DNA from: Fontibacterium temperatum
Lineage (GTDB): Bacteria > Pseudomonadota > Alphaproteobacteria > Pelagibacterales > Pelagibacteraceae
DNA length: 64,000 nucleotides
Direction of reading: 5' to 3'
Assembly (NCBI GenBank): GCA_964203055.1
Contig: CAXNKS010000001.1
Span: forward strand, 310,001-374,000
Below the pieces are notes generated by a model. It ran no database searches, had not been told where the DNA came from, and saw only the letters and a list, made by a program, of their open reading frames with translations. Positions 1 through 8,995 of the stretch are shown here, in pieces. Position 1 is the first letter of the stretch. Each line of letters begins with the position of its first letter. The translations under genes and the position numbers were made by a program.

Positions 1-183
1 AAATGCTTTTAAAAACTTGTTAAAAAAAGGAATCACTGTTTTAACTTGAGTTTGCTGAAGCATAAACTCGCTTACTAAAACTTTATAAATTCTATCCTGA
101 AAACCGCGATATCTTCGCCATGGCAAATCTCTTTGATGATTATCGTACCAAGCAAGAATTTTATTTGATAAAACATTTTTCAT
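1..183 (-). CDS. mutY: A/G-specific adenine DNA glycosylase MutY, N-terminal fragment
   Basis: MutY removes adenine mispaired with 8-oxoguanine in base excision repair. Only the first 61 residues lie in the window; the gene runs off the left edge. The peptide reads through motifs typical of the MutY N-terminus: WYDNHQRDLPWR near residue 12 and SEFMLQQTQV near residue 40, the latter belonging to the HhH-GPD fold that holds the catalytic Glu. The ATG at 183 overlaps the ATG of the divergent DUF721 gene (CATG), so the two genes are head to head with no spacer. mutY beside DUF721, a DsbA-like gene and smc is a common alphaproteobacterial order. Confidence 0.9.
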   Translation of the reverse strand, partial: MKNVLSNKILAWYDNHQRDLPWRRYRGFQDRIYKVLVSEFMLQQTQVKTVIPFFNKFLKAF

Positions 184-626
184 GGTTATGGATAAATCTT
201 TAAATAAATTATTTACTCAAGGTTTAAGACCTTTGCAAAGTTTATTACCAGAAAATGCAAAAAAAATACTAAAAAAAGACGGCTTTGTATATTTTGAAAT
301 AATTAAGAATTGGAAAAATATAGTTGGAGAAAAAATGTTTAAAGATGTGACGCCTTCAAAAATTAAAAAAATTAATAATGAAAATATTCTCTCATTAAAT
401 GTTAATAAAGAAATAATGATAGAGATTGAATATTCAAGAGATCAAATTATTGAAAAAATTAATAGCTATCTTGGATTTAATGCTATTAATAAAATACAAA
501 TTACCTCTAAAAACTCTTCTTTTGAAAAAAAAGAAAAAAATTATATTAAGTGAAAGTATTTTAAAAAAAATAGACGAAATTAAAAGTCAAAATTTAAAAG
601 AAATCTTTCTAAAACTTAATAAATAG
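182..626 (+). CDS. DUF721 (DciA-like) family protein, frameshifted near the C-terminus
   Basis: Small basic protein of the DUF721 family; family members related to DciA are linked to replicative helicase loading, but a role here is only inferred. The N-terminal part (motif LRPLQSLLPENAKKIL, then FEIIKNWKNIVGE) fits the family. The first frame stops at 551-553, but a neighbouring frame continues with LSESILKKIDEIKSQNLKEI to 626. Removing one A from the A7 run at 534-540 joins both parts into about 147 residues, so I call one gene with a probable single-base insertion. The start is ATG 182, or ATG 188 in the same frame. It precedes the dsbA-like gene by 4 nt. Confidence 0.75.
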
Positions 627-630
627 AATT

Positions 631-1239
631 ATGTCGATCGTGACAAAAAATTATTTAAAAAAAATATTATTCATTTCTTTTTTTATGTTATTTAGCTCTT
701 TCTCTTATAGTCAAAATAATGACGAAATATTTATCGGTAATAAAAACGCAAAAGTTGAAATTAAAATTTACAGTTCATTTACATGTCCACATTGCGCTAA
801 CTTTCATAAGAATACTTATCCAAAACTAGTAAAGGAATATGCAAGTAAAGATTTAATAAAAATTAGTTTTATTGATTTTCCATTAGATATTGCTGCATTA
901 AATGCAGCAAAAATTGTTAGATGCTCAACAAAAGAATCAAGTATCTTGCTAATTGATGAGATTTATAAAAATCAAAATGTTTGGTCCGCAGGAGACAAAA
1001 TACAAGAAATTAACAAAAAGTTATTTTTAATAGCTAATAAATTTAATTTATCTGATGAAAAGCTTACAAACTGTTTAAAGGATCAAAAATTGGAAGAAAA
1101 GATATTAAACGACAGAATTGATGGTCAAAAAAAATATTCTATTAACTCTACTCCTACTATTATTATTAATGAGAAAAAATTTGAAGGAAACCTTACTTTT
1201 GACAATTTATCAAAAGAAATATCAAGAATATTAAAATGA
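631..1239 (+). CDS. DsbA-family thiol:disulfide oxidoreductase, exported
   Basis: Periplasmic thioredoxin-fold protein (Thioredoxin_4/DsbA family) of 202 residues. Residues 1-28 look like a signal peptide: basic start, then a hydrophobic stretch ending near SYSQ. The redox motif CPHC is at residues 52-55 and the cis-proline loop STPT at 173-176. Such proteins introduce or shuffle disulfides in exported proteins; the substrate cannot be read from sequence. The stop overlaps the smc start by 4 nt (ATGA), indicating translational coupling. Confidence 0.85.
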   Translation: MSIVTKNYLKKILFISFFMLFSSFSYSQNNDEIFIGNKNAKVEIKIYSSFTCPHCANFHKNTYPKLVKEYASKDLIKISFIDFPLDIAALNAAKIVRCSTKESSILLIDEIYKNQNVWSAGDKIQEINKKLFLIANKFNLSDEKLTNCLKDQKLEEKILNDRIDGQKKYSINSTPTIIINEKKFEGNLTFDNLSKEISRILK

Positions 1240-3878
1240 AATTTAAAAAACTAGAAATAGTTGGTTTCAAATCTTTTACCGATAGAACTCATTTGTTAAT
1301 TGAGGATGGTCTTACAGGAATTGTTGGGCCAAACGGTTGTGGAAAATCAAATATTGTAGAGGCTTTAAGATGGTGTATGGGAGAAACTTCTGCAAAAAGC
1401 CTCAGGGGTAGCGGAATGGAAGATGTAATTTTCTCCGGAACATCAAACCGTCCTTCTAAAAATATTGCAGAAGTTAATATTCTTTTAGAAAATAACGAAA
1501 ATGTTCCTCAGTATAGAGATACGCCAGAAATAGAAGTTAAAAGAAGAATAGAAAAGGACAAAGGGTCAAGCTATTACATTAATGGAAAAGAAGTTCGAGC
1601 AAGAGATGTGCAAATATTATTTGCAGACCTTTCTACCGGAGCTCACTCTCCGTCAATGGTAAGTCAGGGAAAAGTCGGTTCTTTAATTACTGCAAAACCT
1701 ACTGATAGAAGAGCAATACTAGAAGAGGCAGCTGGCATAGGAGGACTTCATGCTAGAAGACATGAAGCGGAGCTAAGATTAAATGCTGCTGAAAATAATC
1801 TTAAAAAAGCAGACGACATAATGAAGCAAATCGAGCTTCAGTTAAAAAATTTATTAAAACAAGCGGAAGAAGCATCTAGATACAAAATAATTTCAAATGA
1901 TATTAAAAAACAAGAAGCGTTGCTCTCTTATTTAAAAATCCAAGAAATTAATAAAGAACTCAAAGAAAGTCAGGAAGGATTAAACGAAATTGATGATGAT
2001 ATTAGTGCAGTAACAATTGAAAAAAATTATAGCAACGAACTATTAGAAAGTGAAAACAAAAGAATTAAGCCACTAAGGAATGATTTTGCAGAAATTACAA
2101 GTAAACTACAAAGACTAAACTTAGAATATGAAGATTTATTCAAACAAGAACAAAGAACCAAAGAAGAATCAGAAAAACTGAGAATTGATTTAAAAAATAG
2201 TAACGATGATCTGCAGAGCGAAAACATCAATATTAATAATGCCAACTCTAATATTAAGCGATTAACAGAGGAAAAAAGTGAAATATTAGAATTTGAAAAA
2301 ACCTATTATGAAATTGAGAATAAAACTAATAATGATTTTAAAAAAATTTCAGAAGAATTAAATCTCGAACAAAAAGCACTTGAGACTCTATCGGAGAAAA
2401 TATTTGCAAATATTGGAAATTCCGAAACTAAAAATGCTATTAATAATTATTTAAATTATTTTAAAAATTTTAGTGACAACCAGTCTAGAATACTAAATGA
2501 TATTATAAATAATTTTGAAAACATTGGATCTCAAAAGGTTAAAGAAAACTTAAGAAATGTTCTAATTAGTTTTGAAGAAACATCAAAAAATGTTGAAAAT
2601 TTATATAATCTAATCAAGAAAGATCATGAACAATTATCAACTTTTAATAAAGAAGATGTAAAGAACGAATTTACTCAAAAAACTTTTTTACTTAAAGAAC
2701 TACAAGAAAAATATGCAATATTTCTAAGTAAGTATGAAACGATAAAGAACGATTCTATTAAAAGAAAAGAAAGAATTAAGAGCATTGATAATGAAATAGA
2801 TAACTGGCGTAATTTAGAACAAAACTCAAAAACAAAATCTGAAAGTCTTTTATCACGACTAAAGAATTTAGAAAAAGAAATAACAAAAATTCAAATTAAG
2901 CCAAGTGAAATTGGTGAGCAAAAGGGCTTTTATCAAGAAAATATAAAAAATACTGAAGAGGCTAGAACGAAGATTAATTCTGAAATTGAAATTGCAGAAA
3001 ATAAAATTACAGAAATTAATAAGGTATTAAGAGATATTAATGAAAAGGTTCTGATTGGACGTGAGAAAAAGGTGCGCTTTGAAACGCTTATAGATAATCA
3101 CAAGGTAAAAATTTCAGAGTTAGAAAATAAAGTTAAAGAAGATTTTAAATGCTCAATAAACGATCTTTTAAATGAAGAGGACAAAGCGTCTATTGAAAAA
3201 ACAAGTATTGAAAAAACAGAGGCTTTATTAAAAACTCTTAAAGATGAAAGAGATAATATGGGCGCTGTAAATTTAAGAGCAGATGATGAAACTAAAAATC
3301 TTGAAAACCAAATAAATAAAATGATGGAAGATAGAAAGGATCTTCTAGCTGGAATATTAAAACTTAAATCTAGTATTAACGAATTAAATCAAAAAGGAAG
3401 GGAGAAACTAATTGATGCCTACGAAAAAGTAGGAAGAAAATTTAATGACGTATATACAAAATTATTCGGAGGAGGAAATGCTAGGCTTGAATTAATAGAG
3501 TCTGACGATCCTTTGGAGGCTGGTTTAGAACTTTTAGTAAGTCCTCCTGGAAAAAAATTGCAATCAATTACTTTGCTATCGGGTGGTGAACAGGCTTTAA
3601 CTGCTATGGCTTTAATATTTGCAGTATTCTTAATTAATCCTGCTCCTATCTGTATTTTGGATGAGGTGGATGCTCCACTGGACGATGCAAACGTTACAAG
3701 ATTTTGTTCGTTAATAGAAGAGTTAACAAAAATTACCGAAACAAAATTTATAGTTATCACTCACCATGCTTTGACAATGTCTAGAATGAATAGATTATAT
3801 GGGGTAACAATGGCCGAGAGAGGCGTAAGTCAACTGGTCGCTGTAGATCTTGAAAAAGCCGAAGAAATGGTAGCATAA
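1236..3878 (+). CDS. smc: Chromosome segregation ATPase SMC, short form
   Basis: SMC organises the nucleoid and helps separate sister chromosomes. The ATPase head is complete: Walker A GPNGCGKS at residues 31-38, a conserved RRAILEEAAGI segment near 160, the ABC signature LSGGEQALTAMAL near 781, and Walker B ICILDEVDAPLDD near 806. Between the two head halves lie only about 440 residues, much of it Lys/Glu-rich coiled coil. Typical bacterial SMC is about 1150-1200 residues; this one has 880, and I cannot recognise the usual glycine-containing hinge in the middle. The reading frame is intact. It overlaps the dsbA-like gene by 4 nt and is followed 6 nt later by atpI. Confidence 0.9.
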   Translation: MKFKKLEIVGFKSFTDRTHLLIEDGLTGIVGPNGCGKSNIVEALRWCMGETSAKSLRGSGMEDVIFSGTSNRPSKNIAEVNILLENNENVPQYRDTPEIEVKRRIEKDKGSSYYINGKEVRARDVQILFADLSTGAHSPSMVSQGKVGSLITAKPTDRRAILEEAAGIGGLHARRHEAELRLNAAENNLKKADDIMKQIELQLKNLLKQAEEASRYKIISNDIKKQEALLSYLKIQEINKELKESQEGLNEIDDDISAVTIEKNYSNELLESENKRIKPLRNDFAEITSKLQRLNLEYEDLFKQEQRTKEESEKLRIDLKNSNDDLQSENININNANSNIKRLTEEKSEILEFEKTYYEIENKTNNDFKKISEELNLEQKALETLSEKIFANIGNSETKNAINNYLNYFKNFSDNQSRILNDIINNFENIGSQKVKENLRNVLISFEETSKNVENLYNLIKKDHEQLSTFNKEDVKNEFTQKTFLLKELQEKYAIFLSKYETIKNDSIKRKERIKSIDNEIDNWRNLEQNSKTKSESLLSRLKNLEKEITKIQIKPSEIGEQKGFYQENIKNTEEARTKINSEIEIAENKITEINKVLRDINEKVLIGREKKVRFETLIDNHKVKISELENKVKEDFKCSINDLLNEEDKASIEKTSIEKTEALLKTLKDERDNMGAVNLRADDETKNLENQINKMMEDRKDLLAGILKLKSSINELNQKGREKLIDAYEKVGRKFNDVYTKLFGGGNARLELIESDDPLEAGLELLVSPPGKKLQSITLLSGGEQALTAMALIFAVFLINPAPICILDEVDAPLDDANVTRFCSLIEELTKITETKFIVITHHALTMSRMNRLYGVTMAERGVSQLVAVDLEKAEEMVA

Positions 3879-3884
3879 AGATCA

Positions 3885-4157
3885 ATGTCAGAATTTGACG
3901 ATCTTAAAAAGAAGATCGAGTTAACTAAAAATAAAAATAAGATTAATTTATCTAAAAATAATAACAATACATTGGGTTTAGCATTTAGAATTAGCACCGA
4001 ACTTGTCGCTGCAGTTTTTGTCGCAACTTTTATTGGTTATTACCTAGATAAATGGTTAGGAACTAAGCCAATTTTTATAATAATTCTATTTATAGTTGGT
4101 GTTGCCGCTGGAATATTTAATGTTGTGCGATCTGCAAAAATGATTAATAAAGGCTAA
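3885..4157 (+). CDS. atpI: ATP synthase protein I (AtpI)
   Basis: Small membrane protein of 90 residues that heads the FO gene cluster; AtpI proteins are associated with c-ring assembly or Mg2+ supply to the ATP synthase. A charged N-terminus (residues 1-25) precedes two predicted membrane helices (about 37-54 and 61-80) around the loop GYYLDKWLGTKP, typical of the family. It lies 4 nt upstream of atpB, with subunits c, b' and b following, which supports the call. Confidence 0.9.
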   Translation: MSEFDDLKKKIELTKNKNKINLSKNNNNTLGLAFRISTELVAAVFVATFIGYYLDKWLGTKPIFIIILFIVGVAAGIFNVVRSAKMINKG

Positions 4158-4161
4158 ATTC

Positions 4162-4896
4162 ATGGCAACTAATCCAATGCAACAATTTGAGGTTCATAGA
4201 ATAGGACCCTCTCTATCTTTCAACGGAGTCGACCTATCTTTTACAAACTCAAGTCTTTTTATGCTGATTAGTTCAATATTAATAATTATTTTTTTTGTAG
4301 CAGGAACTAGAAGAGTCAATATTGTTCCTAGCAAAATTCAGTTACTTAATGAATTAGTCTTCAATTTTATTTCTAAAATGATTAATGAAACCGTTGGTCC
4401 AAATGCCAGACCATATTTTCCTTTTATCTTAACTATATTTTTATTTATTTTAACCCTAAATATGGTCGGTTTATTACCCTACGCCTTCACTGTCACAAGT
4501 CAGATAATCATTACATTCTTTCTTGCTATTGTAATATTTATTGGAGTAACAATAGTTGGGTTTGCAAAAAACGGTATTGGATTTTTAAAAATATTTGCTC
4601 CTTCAGGAGTTCCTATTTTTTTATTTCCCATTATAGTTGCAATTGAAATTATATCTTTTTTAAGCAGGCCTGTAAGTTTATCAGTTCGTTTGTTTGCGAA
4701 TATGCTTGCTGGACATACAATGCTTAAAGTTTTTGGGGGTTTTGTTGTAAGCCTAGGTATTGTTGGAGGATGGCTGCCTTTAAGCTTTTCTGTTGCTTTA
4801 ACAGCGTTAGAAATATTGGTAGCTTTTTTGCAAGCTTACGTTTTTGCAGTTTTATCGTGTATTTATTTAAATGATGCTTTAAATATGCATCATTAA
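4162..4896 (+). CDS. atpB: F1FO ATP synthase subunit a
   Basis: Membrane subunit a forms the proton half-channels next to the c-ring. The 244-residue protein is very hydrophobic with five to six membrane spans. The fourth-helix signature SLSVRLFANMLAGHTML contains the essential Arg near residue 176, and the last helix carries the EILVAFLQAYVFAVL segment. Length is normal. It is the second gene of the FO operon; the F1 genes are not in the window, as usual in alphaproteobacteria, which keep FO and F1 apart. Confidence 0.96.
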   Translation: MATNPMQQFEVHRIGPSLSFNGVDLSFTNSSLFMLISSILIIIFFVAGTRRVNIVPSKIQLLNELVFNFISKMINETVGPNARPYFPFILTIFLFILTLNMVGLLPYAFTVTSQIIITFFLAIVIFIGVTIVGFAKNGIGFLKIFAPSGVPIFLFPIIVAIEIISFLSRPVSLSVRLFANMLAGHTMLKVFGGFVVSLGIVGGWLPLSFSVALTALEILVAFLQAYVFAVLSCIYLNDALNMHH

Positions 4897-4919
4897 AAAA
4901 ATTAACAACTAACAAAAAA

Positions 4920-4924
4920 AGGAG
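4920..4924 (+). promoter_or_regulatory. Strong Shine-Dalgarno site for atpE
   Basis: AGGAG lies 7 nt before the atpE ATG within an A-rich stretch. Most genes in this window have weak or no visible SD. This one stands out and fits the need to make many c subunits per complex. The same AGGAG with 7-nt spacing precedes groEL. Confidence 0.75.
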
Positions 4925-4931
4925 AAAAAAA

Positions 4932-5159
4932 ATGGAACTAGCAGCAGCAAAAATGATAGGAGCTGGATTGGCAGCGATAGCTTTGGCTGGAGTTGGAGTC
5001 GGTATGGGAACAATATTTGGCAACTATTTATCAGCAGCTATAAGAAATCCTTCGGCGGCTCAAAAACAATTTCCTACTTTATTATTAGGATTTGCTCTTA
5101 CAGAAGCTATAGGTTTATTTGCTTTAGTTATCGCTCTTTTAATACTTTTTGCATTTTAA
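4932..5159 (+). CDS. atpE: F1FO ATP synthase subunit c
   Basis: The 75-residue proteolipid forms the rotating c-ring. It has two membrane helices joined by the polar loop RNP (residues 38-40). The ion-binding carboxylate is Glu58 in FALTEAIGLF. The residue after Glu is Ala and the extra hydroxyl ligands of Na+-type rings are not evident, so H+ coupling is inferred. The glycine-rich first helix (GVGVGMG) is typical. A strong SD precedes it. Confidence 0.96.
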   Translation: MELAAAKMIGAGLAAIALAGVGVGMGTIFGNYLSAAIRNPSAAQKQFPTLLLGFALTEAIGLFALVIALLILFAF

Positions 5160-5193
5160 TTATTAAAATTAATAAATTAATAATTTTTAAGCA

Positions 5194-5772
5194 ATGAAGA
5201 GCAAAAGTGTAGCTATTATAATTTATTTGCTATTTTTTAATAAAATAGCGTTTGCTAAAGAAGGTATGCCTCAACTTAATCCTGAGTTTTGGTTATCTCA
5301 AATCTTATGGTTAACTATAATTTTTTTAATACTATATTTTTTAATACAGAAGTTTTTTAGTCCTAAATTATTTGCATTAATAGACTCGAGAACAAATTTT
5401 ATTAAATCACTATTAGAAGAGGCTGAGCTTTGTAAAAATCAAATTCAAAAATTAGAAAATGAATACAATCTAATTATTACTGAAGCAAAAAATGAAGCAA
5501 AGAAAATATCTATAAAATTAAAAAATGATTTTAATGATAAAATTTCATTAAAAAGAAAAGAATTTGAAAATATACTAAATTCCGAAACCCTAAAAGCTGA
5601 ACAAGAGATAAATAATTTTAAAAAACAAACATTAGAAAATATTCAAAATATAGCTGGAGATTTTTCTAAAGAGCTAATAGAGAAAATAACTGGAGTTACC
5701 CCAAACAGTAGTAATCTAAACGCTGTAATTTTGGAAATATCTAACAAAGAAAAAAAATCTCAATATGTTTGA
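5194..5772 (+). CDS. atpG: F1FO ATP synthase subunit b' (peripheral stalk)
   Basis: Peripheral stalk subunit of 192 residues that, with b, holds F1 still against the rotating ring. The N-terminus has a signal-like hydrophobic segment ending near AFAKEG, then PQLNPEFWLSQILWL starts the true membrane helix, followed by a long Lys/Glu/Asn-rich coiled coil. This extended N-terminus and its position before a second b-like gene mark it as the b' form found in alphaproteobacteria and cyanobacteria. It overlaps atpF by 8 nt. The symbol atpF2 is also used for it. Confidence 0.88.
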   Translation: MKSKSVAIIIYLLFFNKIAFAKEGMPQLNPEFWLSQILWLTIIFLILYFLIQKFFSPKLFALIDSRTNFIKSLLEEAELCKNQIQKLENEYNLIITEAKNEAKKISIKLKNDFNDKISLKRKEFENILNSETLKAEQEINNFKKQTLENIQNIAGDFSKELIEKITGVTPNSSNLNAVILEISNKEKKSQYV

Positions 5773-6262
5773 TGCAACTTTCTGGGTAGCCATATCCTTT
5801 GTAATTTTTTGCTTAATAATTATCTATAAAAAAATTCCTCAGATAATTAATAATTTACTAGATAACAAAATTAACGAAATTAAATCTGAAATAGATAATG
5901 CAAAAAATTTAAAAAATGAAAGCGAGCAATTGCTGCAAAAGTATAAAAACAAAATTGATGCAGCTCATACGGAAAGCCACAATATTGTAAATAGTGAAAA
6001 AAAAGAAACTGAAATTTTTATTAAAGAATCAGAAAATAAATTTGAACAATTAATTGTTAATAAAAAAAAATCGTTAGAACAAAAATTAGATCAAATGAGA
6101 GTTAAAGCGATCAAAGATATTCAAAATATATCTAACAAAATTGCTCTAGAAGCGGTAAAAAAAATAATATTAAATTCTGCTAATGATGAAAAAATGAAAG
6201 TAGTTAATCAAAAAAACCTGGATAAAATTTTTGTTAATTTAAAAGATTCTAAAATTTCTTAA
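5765..6262 (+). CDS. atpF: F1FO ATP synthase subunit b
   Basis: Second peripheral stalk subunit, 165 residues. One N-terminal membrane helix (about residues 3-22, starting FDATFWVAISFVIF) precedes a long charged coiled coil. The FDATFWVA-type start is typical of b in alphaproteobacteria. Last gene of the FO operon; its 3' end overlaps the convergent CDGSH gene by 4 nt. Confidence 0.92.
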   Translation: MFDATFWVAISFVIFCLIIIYKKIPQIINNLLDNKINEIKSEIDNAKNLKNESEQLLQKYKNKIDAAHTESHNIVNSEKKETEIFIKESENKFEQLIVNKKKSLEQKLDQMRVKAIKDIQNISNKIALEAVKKIILNSANDEKMKVVNQKNLDKIFVNLKDSKIS

Positions 6263-6498
6263 CTTTTTGAGTGAGATCCATCACAAAAAGGTTTTTTATT
6301 AGTTTTTTTACACCCACATAAAAAATAAGATTTATCTTCCTGCACTGTGAATTTCATAGGCATAAGATTAGTAGTCTTATGAGACCCATCGCAAAAAGTA
6401 CCATTTTTCGACAGTCCACATACACACCAATAATAATCTTTGTCTTTTTCTAAATGAACTTTTGTTGGATTTTTATTTTTAATGATTTTTTCTTGCAT
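6259..6498 (-). CDS. Double CDGSH iron-sulfur domain protein
   Basis: A 79-residue protein with two CDGSH-type 2Fe-2S motifs: CVCGLSKNGTFCDGSH (about 25-40) and CGCKKTNKKPFCDGSH (about 61-76). Each motif supplies three Cys and one His to a cluster. The layout resembles the small two-domain CDGSH proteins (CISD3/Miner2-like). No signal peptide or membrane helix is seen, so it is probably cytosolic. The cellular role of bacterial members is largely unknown; electron or cluster transfer is inferred. It is transcribed against the FO operon and away from ispH. Confidence 0.88.
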   Translation of the reverse strand: MQEKIIKNKNPTKVHLEKDKDYYWCVCGLSKNGTFCDGSHKTTNLMPMKFTVQEDKSYFLCGCKKTNKKPFCDGSHSKS

Positions 6499-6595
6499 AC
6501 TATTATAGCATAGATTTTATCATAATTTATTTCAATGAACAAAAAATTAACTTTAATTAAATAAGAATTTATACATACTATTTATATTTATTGGT

Positions 6596-6624
6596 TTGGT
6601 CTCTACAAGGCTTCCTAATATAAT
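6596..6624 (+). promoter_or_regulatory. Candidate sigma70-type promoter of ispH
   Basis: A perfect -10 TATAAT (6619-6624) lies 17 bp after a partial -35 TTGGTC (6596-6601), in the 152-bp gap between the CDGSH gene and ispH. The start of transcription would be near 6631, giving a short leader of about 20 nt with no clear SD. Confidence 0.5.
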
Positions 6625-6650
6625 ACTAAATTCAATATTTAAAAATTTTA

Positions 6651-7602
6651 ATGGAACAAAAAATTGTAAACGTGTTTCTAGCAAGTCCCAGAGGATTTTG
6701 TGCAGGAGTTGATCGAGCTGTTGAGATCGTAAAAAAAACTATTAATAAATTTGGTGCTCCGGTTTATGTGAGGCACGAAATAGTTCATAATCAATTTGTG
6801 GTCGAAAATCTAAGATCACAAGGAGCAATATTTGTTGAAGAACTCTCTGAAATAAAAGACAAATCTAGACCTGTTATATTTTCAGCTCATGGTGTTCCCA
6901 AAGAAGTAATTAATGAAGCAAAATTAAATAATATTATTTATATAGACGCAACATGTCCTTTGGTGACAAAAGTTCATAAGGAGGCTGAAATGCTGGCTAA
7001 GGAAGAATTTAATATTATTTTTATTGGTCACAAAAATCATCCAGAAGTAATTGGAACTATAGGGCAAGTAGATAACAATTATATTACTTTAATTGAAAAT
7101 AAAGATGATGTAGAAAATTATTTTCCAAAAATTAAAAATAATAAATTTGCATACATCACACAAACTACTCTTTCAGTCGATGATACTATTAGAAATTATA
7201 TCGTTACTAAAAAAAAAATACCCTTCAATAAAAGAGCCAATTAAAAGTGACATTTGTTATGCAACTACAAATCGCCAAGAAGCTGTTAAAAAAATTGCAA
7301 AAAAATGTGATTTATTTTTAGTTGTAGGTAGCAAAAGCTCTTCTAACTCTCAAAGATTAGTAGAAGTTGCGAAAAGATTTGGTTGCAAGGAAAGTATCCT
7401 AATGCATTCAGATCAAGAATTGCCAGTCGATAAAATTAAAAATTCTACAAATATAGGCATTACTTCTGGTGCTTCGGCACCTGAAATATTGGTTGAGAAT
7501 TTAATTAAAGAAATTAAAAGTATTACCAATATTAAACTTGAAGAAGTAATTACTTCAGTTGAAAAAGTTTCTTTTAAACTTCCTACAATGCTTATTAAAT
7601 AA
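6651..7602 (+). CDS. ispH: 4-hydroxy-3-methylbut-2-enyl diphosphate reductase IspH, frameshifted
   Basis: IspH is the last enzyme of the MEP pathway, a 4Fe-4S reductase making IPP and DMAPP. The first frame shows LASPRGFCAGVDRAV with the first cluster Cys, YVRHEIVHN, SAHGVP and DATCPLVTKVH with the second Cys, then stops at 7244. The other frame carries ICYATTNRQEAVK and GITSGASAPE with the rest of the fold. The break is the A10 run at 7209-7218; with nine A the peptide reads IVTKKKYPSIKEP and the protein is 316 residues, the normal length. I treat it as one gene with a single-base insertion. It adjoins thrB. Confidence 0.9.
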
Positions 7603-8561
7603 TGGCTGTTTATACTAAATTAGCGCACCAAGAAGTGGAGCAATTTTTAGAGCAGTACAATATTAATAACTTTAAAGATTATAAAGGAATTACAGAAGGA
7701 GTAGAAAATACCAATTATTTTATTAACACACTAGAGCAGGATTACATCCTTACTATTTATGAAAAAAGAGTTGATGAAAATGATTTACCTTTTTTTATAA
7801 ATTTGCTGTCAAATTTATCAGAAAATAAATTCCCTTGCCCAAAACCTATTGCAAATAAAAATAATGAAAAAATTAACAAAATTAAAAATAAAAATGCTGC
7901 TTTAGTAACTTTTTTACATGGACAATCTAAGAATAAAATAACTAGTGAAGAGTGCTTCGAAATAGGAAAAATAACGGCTCAATTGCACGAGATAACAAAA
8001 AAATTTAACATTAGCAGAAAAAATAATTTATCTATTGAAAGTTGGCAAAATATTTTTGAAAAAATTGTTAAACAAAAAATAGATTTAGACGAAACTATTA
8101 TTAAAAAAACTAAGAGTTATTTAAATTTTTTAAAAGATAAGTGGCCTAAAAATTTACCACAAGGTATTATTCATGCAGATTTATTTCCAGATAATATATT
8201 TTTTACAAAGAATAAAGTTTCTGGGATCATAGATTTTTATTTTGCCTGCAACGATTTCTTTGCTTATGAAATAGCAATTTGCATAAACTCCATATGTTTT
8301 GATAACAATTCTACATTCAATATGACAAAAGCCAAAAATCTTATAGATGGGTACTCTTCTATAAGAACGTTGGGTGAAGAAGAGAAAAAATTTTTGCCTA
8401 TTCTGTCTATGGGCGCAGCTATGAGATTTTTTTTAACAAGGCTACATGATTTTTATCACACTGATAATAAAGCAGAAGTTAAAATTAAAGATCCCTTTGA
8501 GTACTTTAAAAAAATTGAGTTTCATTCAACTATTAAAAATTTTAACGAATATTTTATTTAA
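7602..8561 (+). CDS. thrB: Homoserine kinase (type II, ThrB)
   Basis: Phosphorylates L-homoserine with ATP in the threonine branch of aspartate-family biosynthesis. The 319-residue protein belongs to the aminoglycoside phosphotransferase-like fold used by alphaproteobacterial ThrB, not the GHMP fold. Features: GITEGVENTNYFI near residue 28, the catalytic loop GIIHADLFPDNIFF near 187 and the metal-binding GIIDFYFA near 207. It overlaps ispH and rnhA by one base each (TAATG), so the three form an operon. thrC, the next pathway step, is on the opposite strand just beyond rnhA. Confidence 0.9.
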   Translation: MAVYTKLAHQEVEQFLEQYNINNFKDYKGITEGVENTNYFINTLEQDYILTIYEKRVDENDLPFFINLLSNLSENKFPCPKPIANKNNEKINKIKNKNAALVTFLHGQSKNKITSEECFEIGKITAQLHEITKKFNISRKNNLSIESWQNIFEKIVKQKIDLDETIIKKTKSYLNFLKDKWPKNLPQGIIHADLFPDNIFFTKNKVSGIIDFYFACNDFFAYEIAICINSICFDNNSTFNMTKAKNLIDGYSSIRTLGEEEKKFLPILSMGAAMRFFLTRLHDFYHTDNKAEVKIKDPFEYFKKIEFHSTIKNFNEYFI

Positions 8562-8995
8562 TGAATGAGGTTATAATTTATACAGACGGTTCTTGCCTAG
8601 GCAATCCTGGAAAAGGAGGTTGGGCCGCTGTGATAATTAATGACAGCAAAGAAGATATAATATTTGGATCTGAAAAAGAATCTACTAACAATAGAATGGA
8701 GTTAACAGCAGCTATAAATGCTTTGTTGAAAATCAAACAAGATAAAAAAATAAAGATTTATACCGACTCTAAATATGTAAAAGACGGCATTGAGAAATGG
8801 ATTAATAATTGGAAATTAAATAATTGGAAAAATTCCAACAAAAAAGACGTAAAAAATAAAGATCTTTGGACAAAATTAGATAACATAATTAGTAAAAAAG
8901 AAATTACTTGGAACTGGGTAAAAGCTCACTCAGTCAACGAATACAATAACAAGGTAGATTTACTTGCAAGAAATGCTGCTAATGCAAACGATTAG
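8561..8995 (+). CDS. rnhA: Ribonuclease HI
   Basis: Cleaves the RNA strand of RNA-DNA hybrids, removing primers and R-loops. The 144-residue length is normal. The catalytic acids are in IYTDGSCLGNPGKGGWA (Asp near residue 8), NNRMELTAAI (Glu near 47) and IYTDSKYVKDGI (Asp near 69), and the handle helix is KWINNWKLNNWK. A later Asp sits in NKVDLLARNAA. The 3' end overlaps thrC (convergent) by 17 nt. Confidence 0.95.
   Translation: MNEVIIYTDGSCLGNPGKGGWAAVIINDSKEDIIFGSEKESTNNRMELTAAINALLKIKQDKKIKIYTDSKYVKDGIEKWINNWKLNNWKNSNKKDVKNKDLWTKLDNIISKKEITWNWVKAHSVNEYNNKVDLLARNAANAND

Noticed and set aside
426..626. Separate 66-residue gene after DUF721
   Set aside because: It overlaps DUF721 in another frame; its second half is the displaced C-terminus of the same protein.
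7200..7225. Programmed ribosomal frameshift in ispH
   Set aside because: ispH is not known for it, and the same one-base excess occurs in many unrelated genes here, so an error source is more likely.
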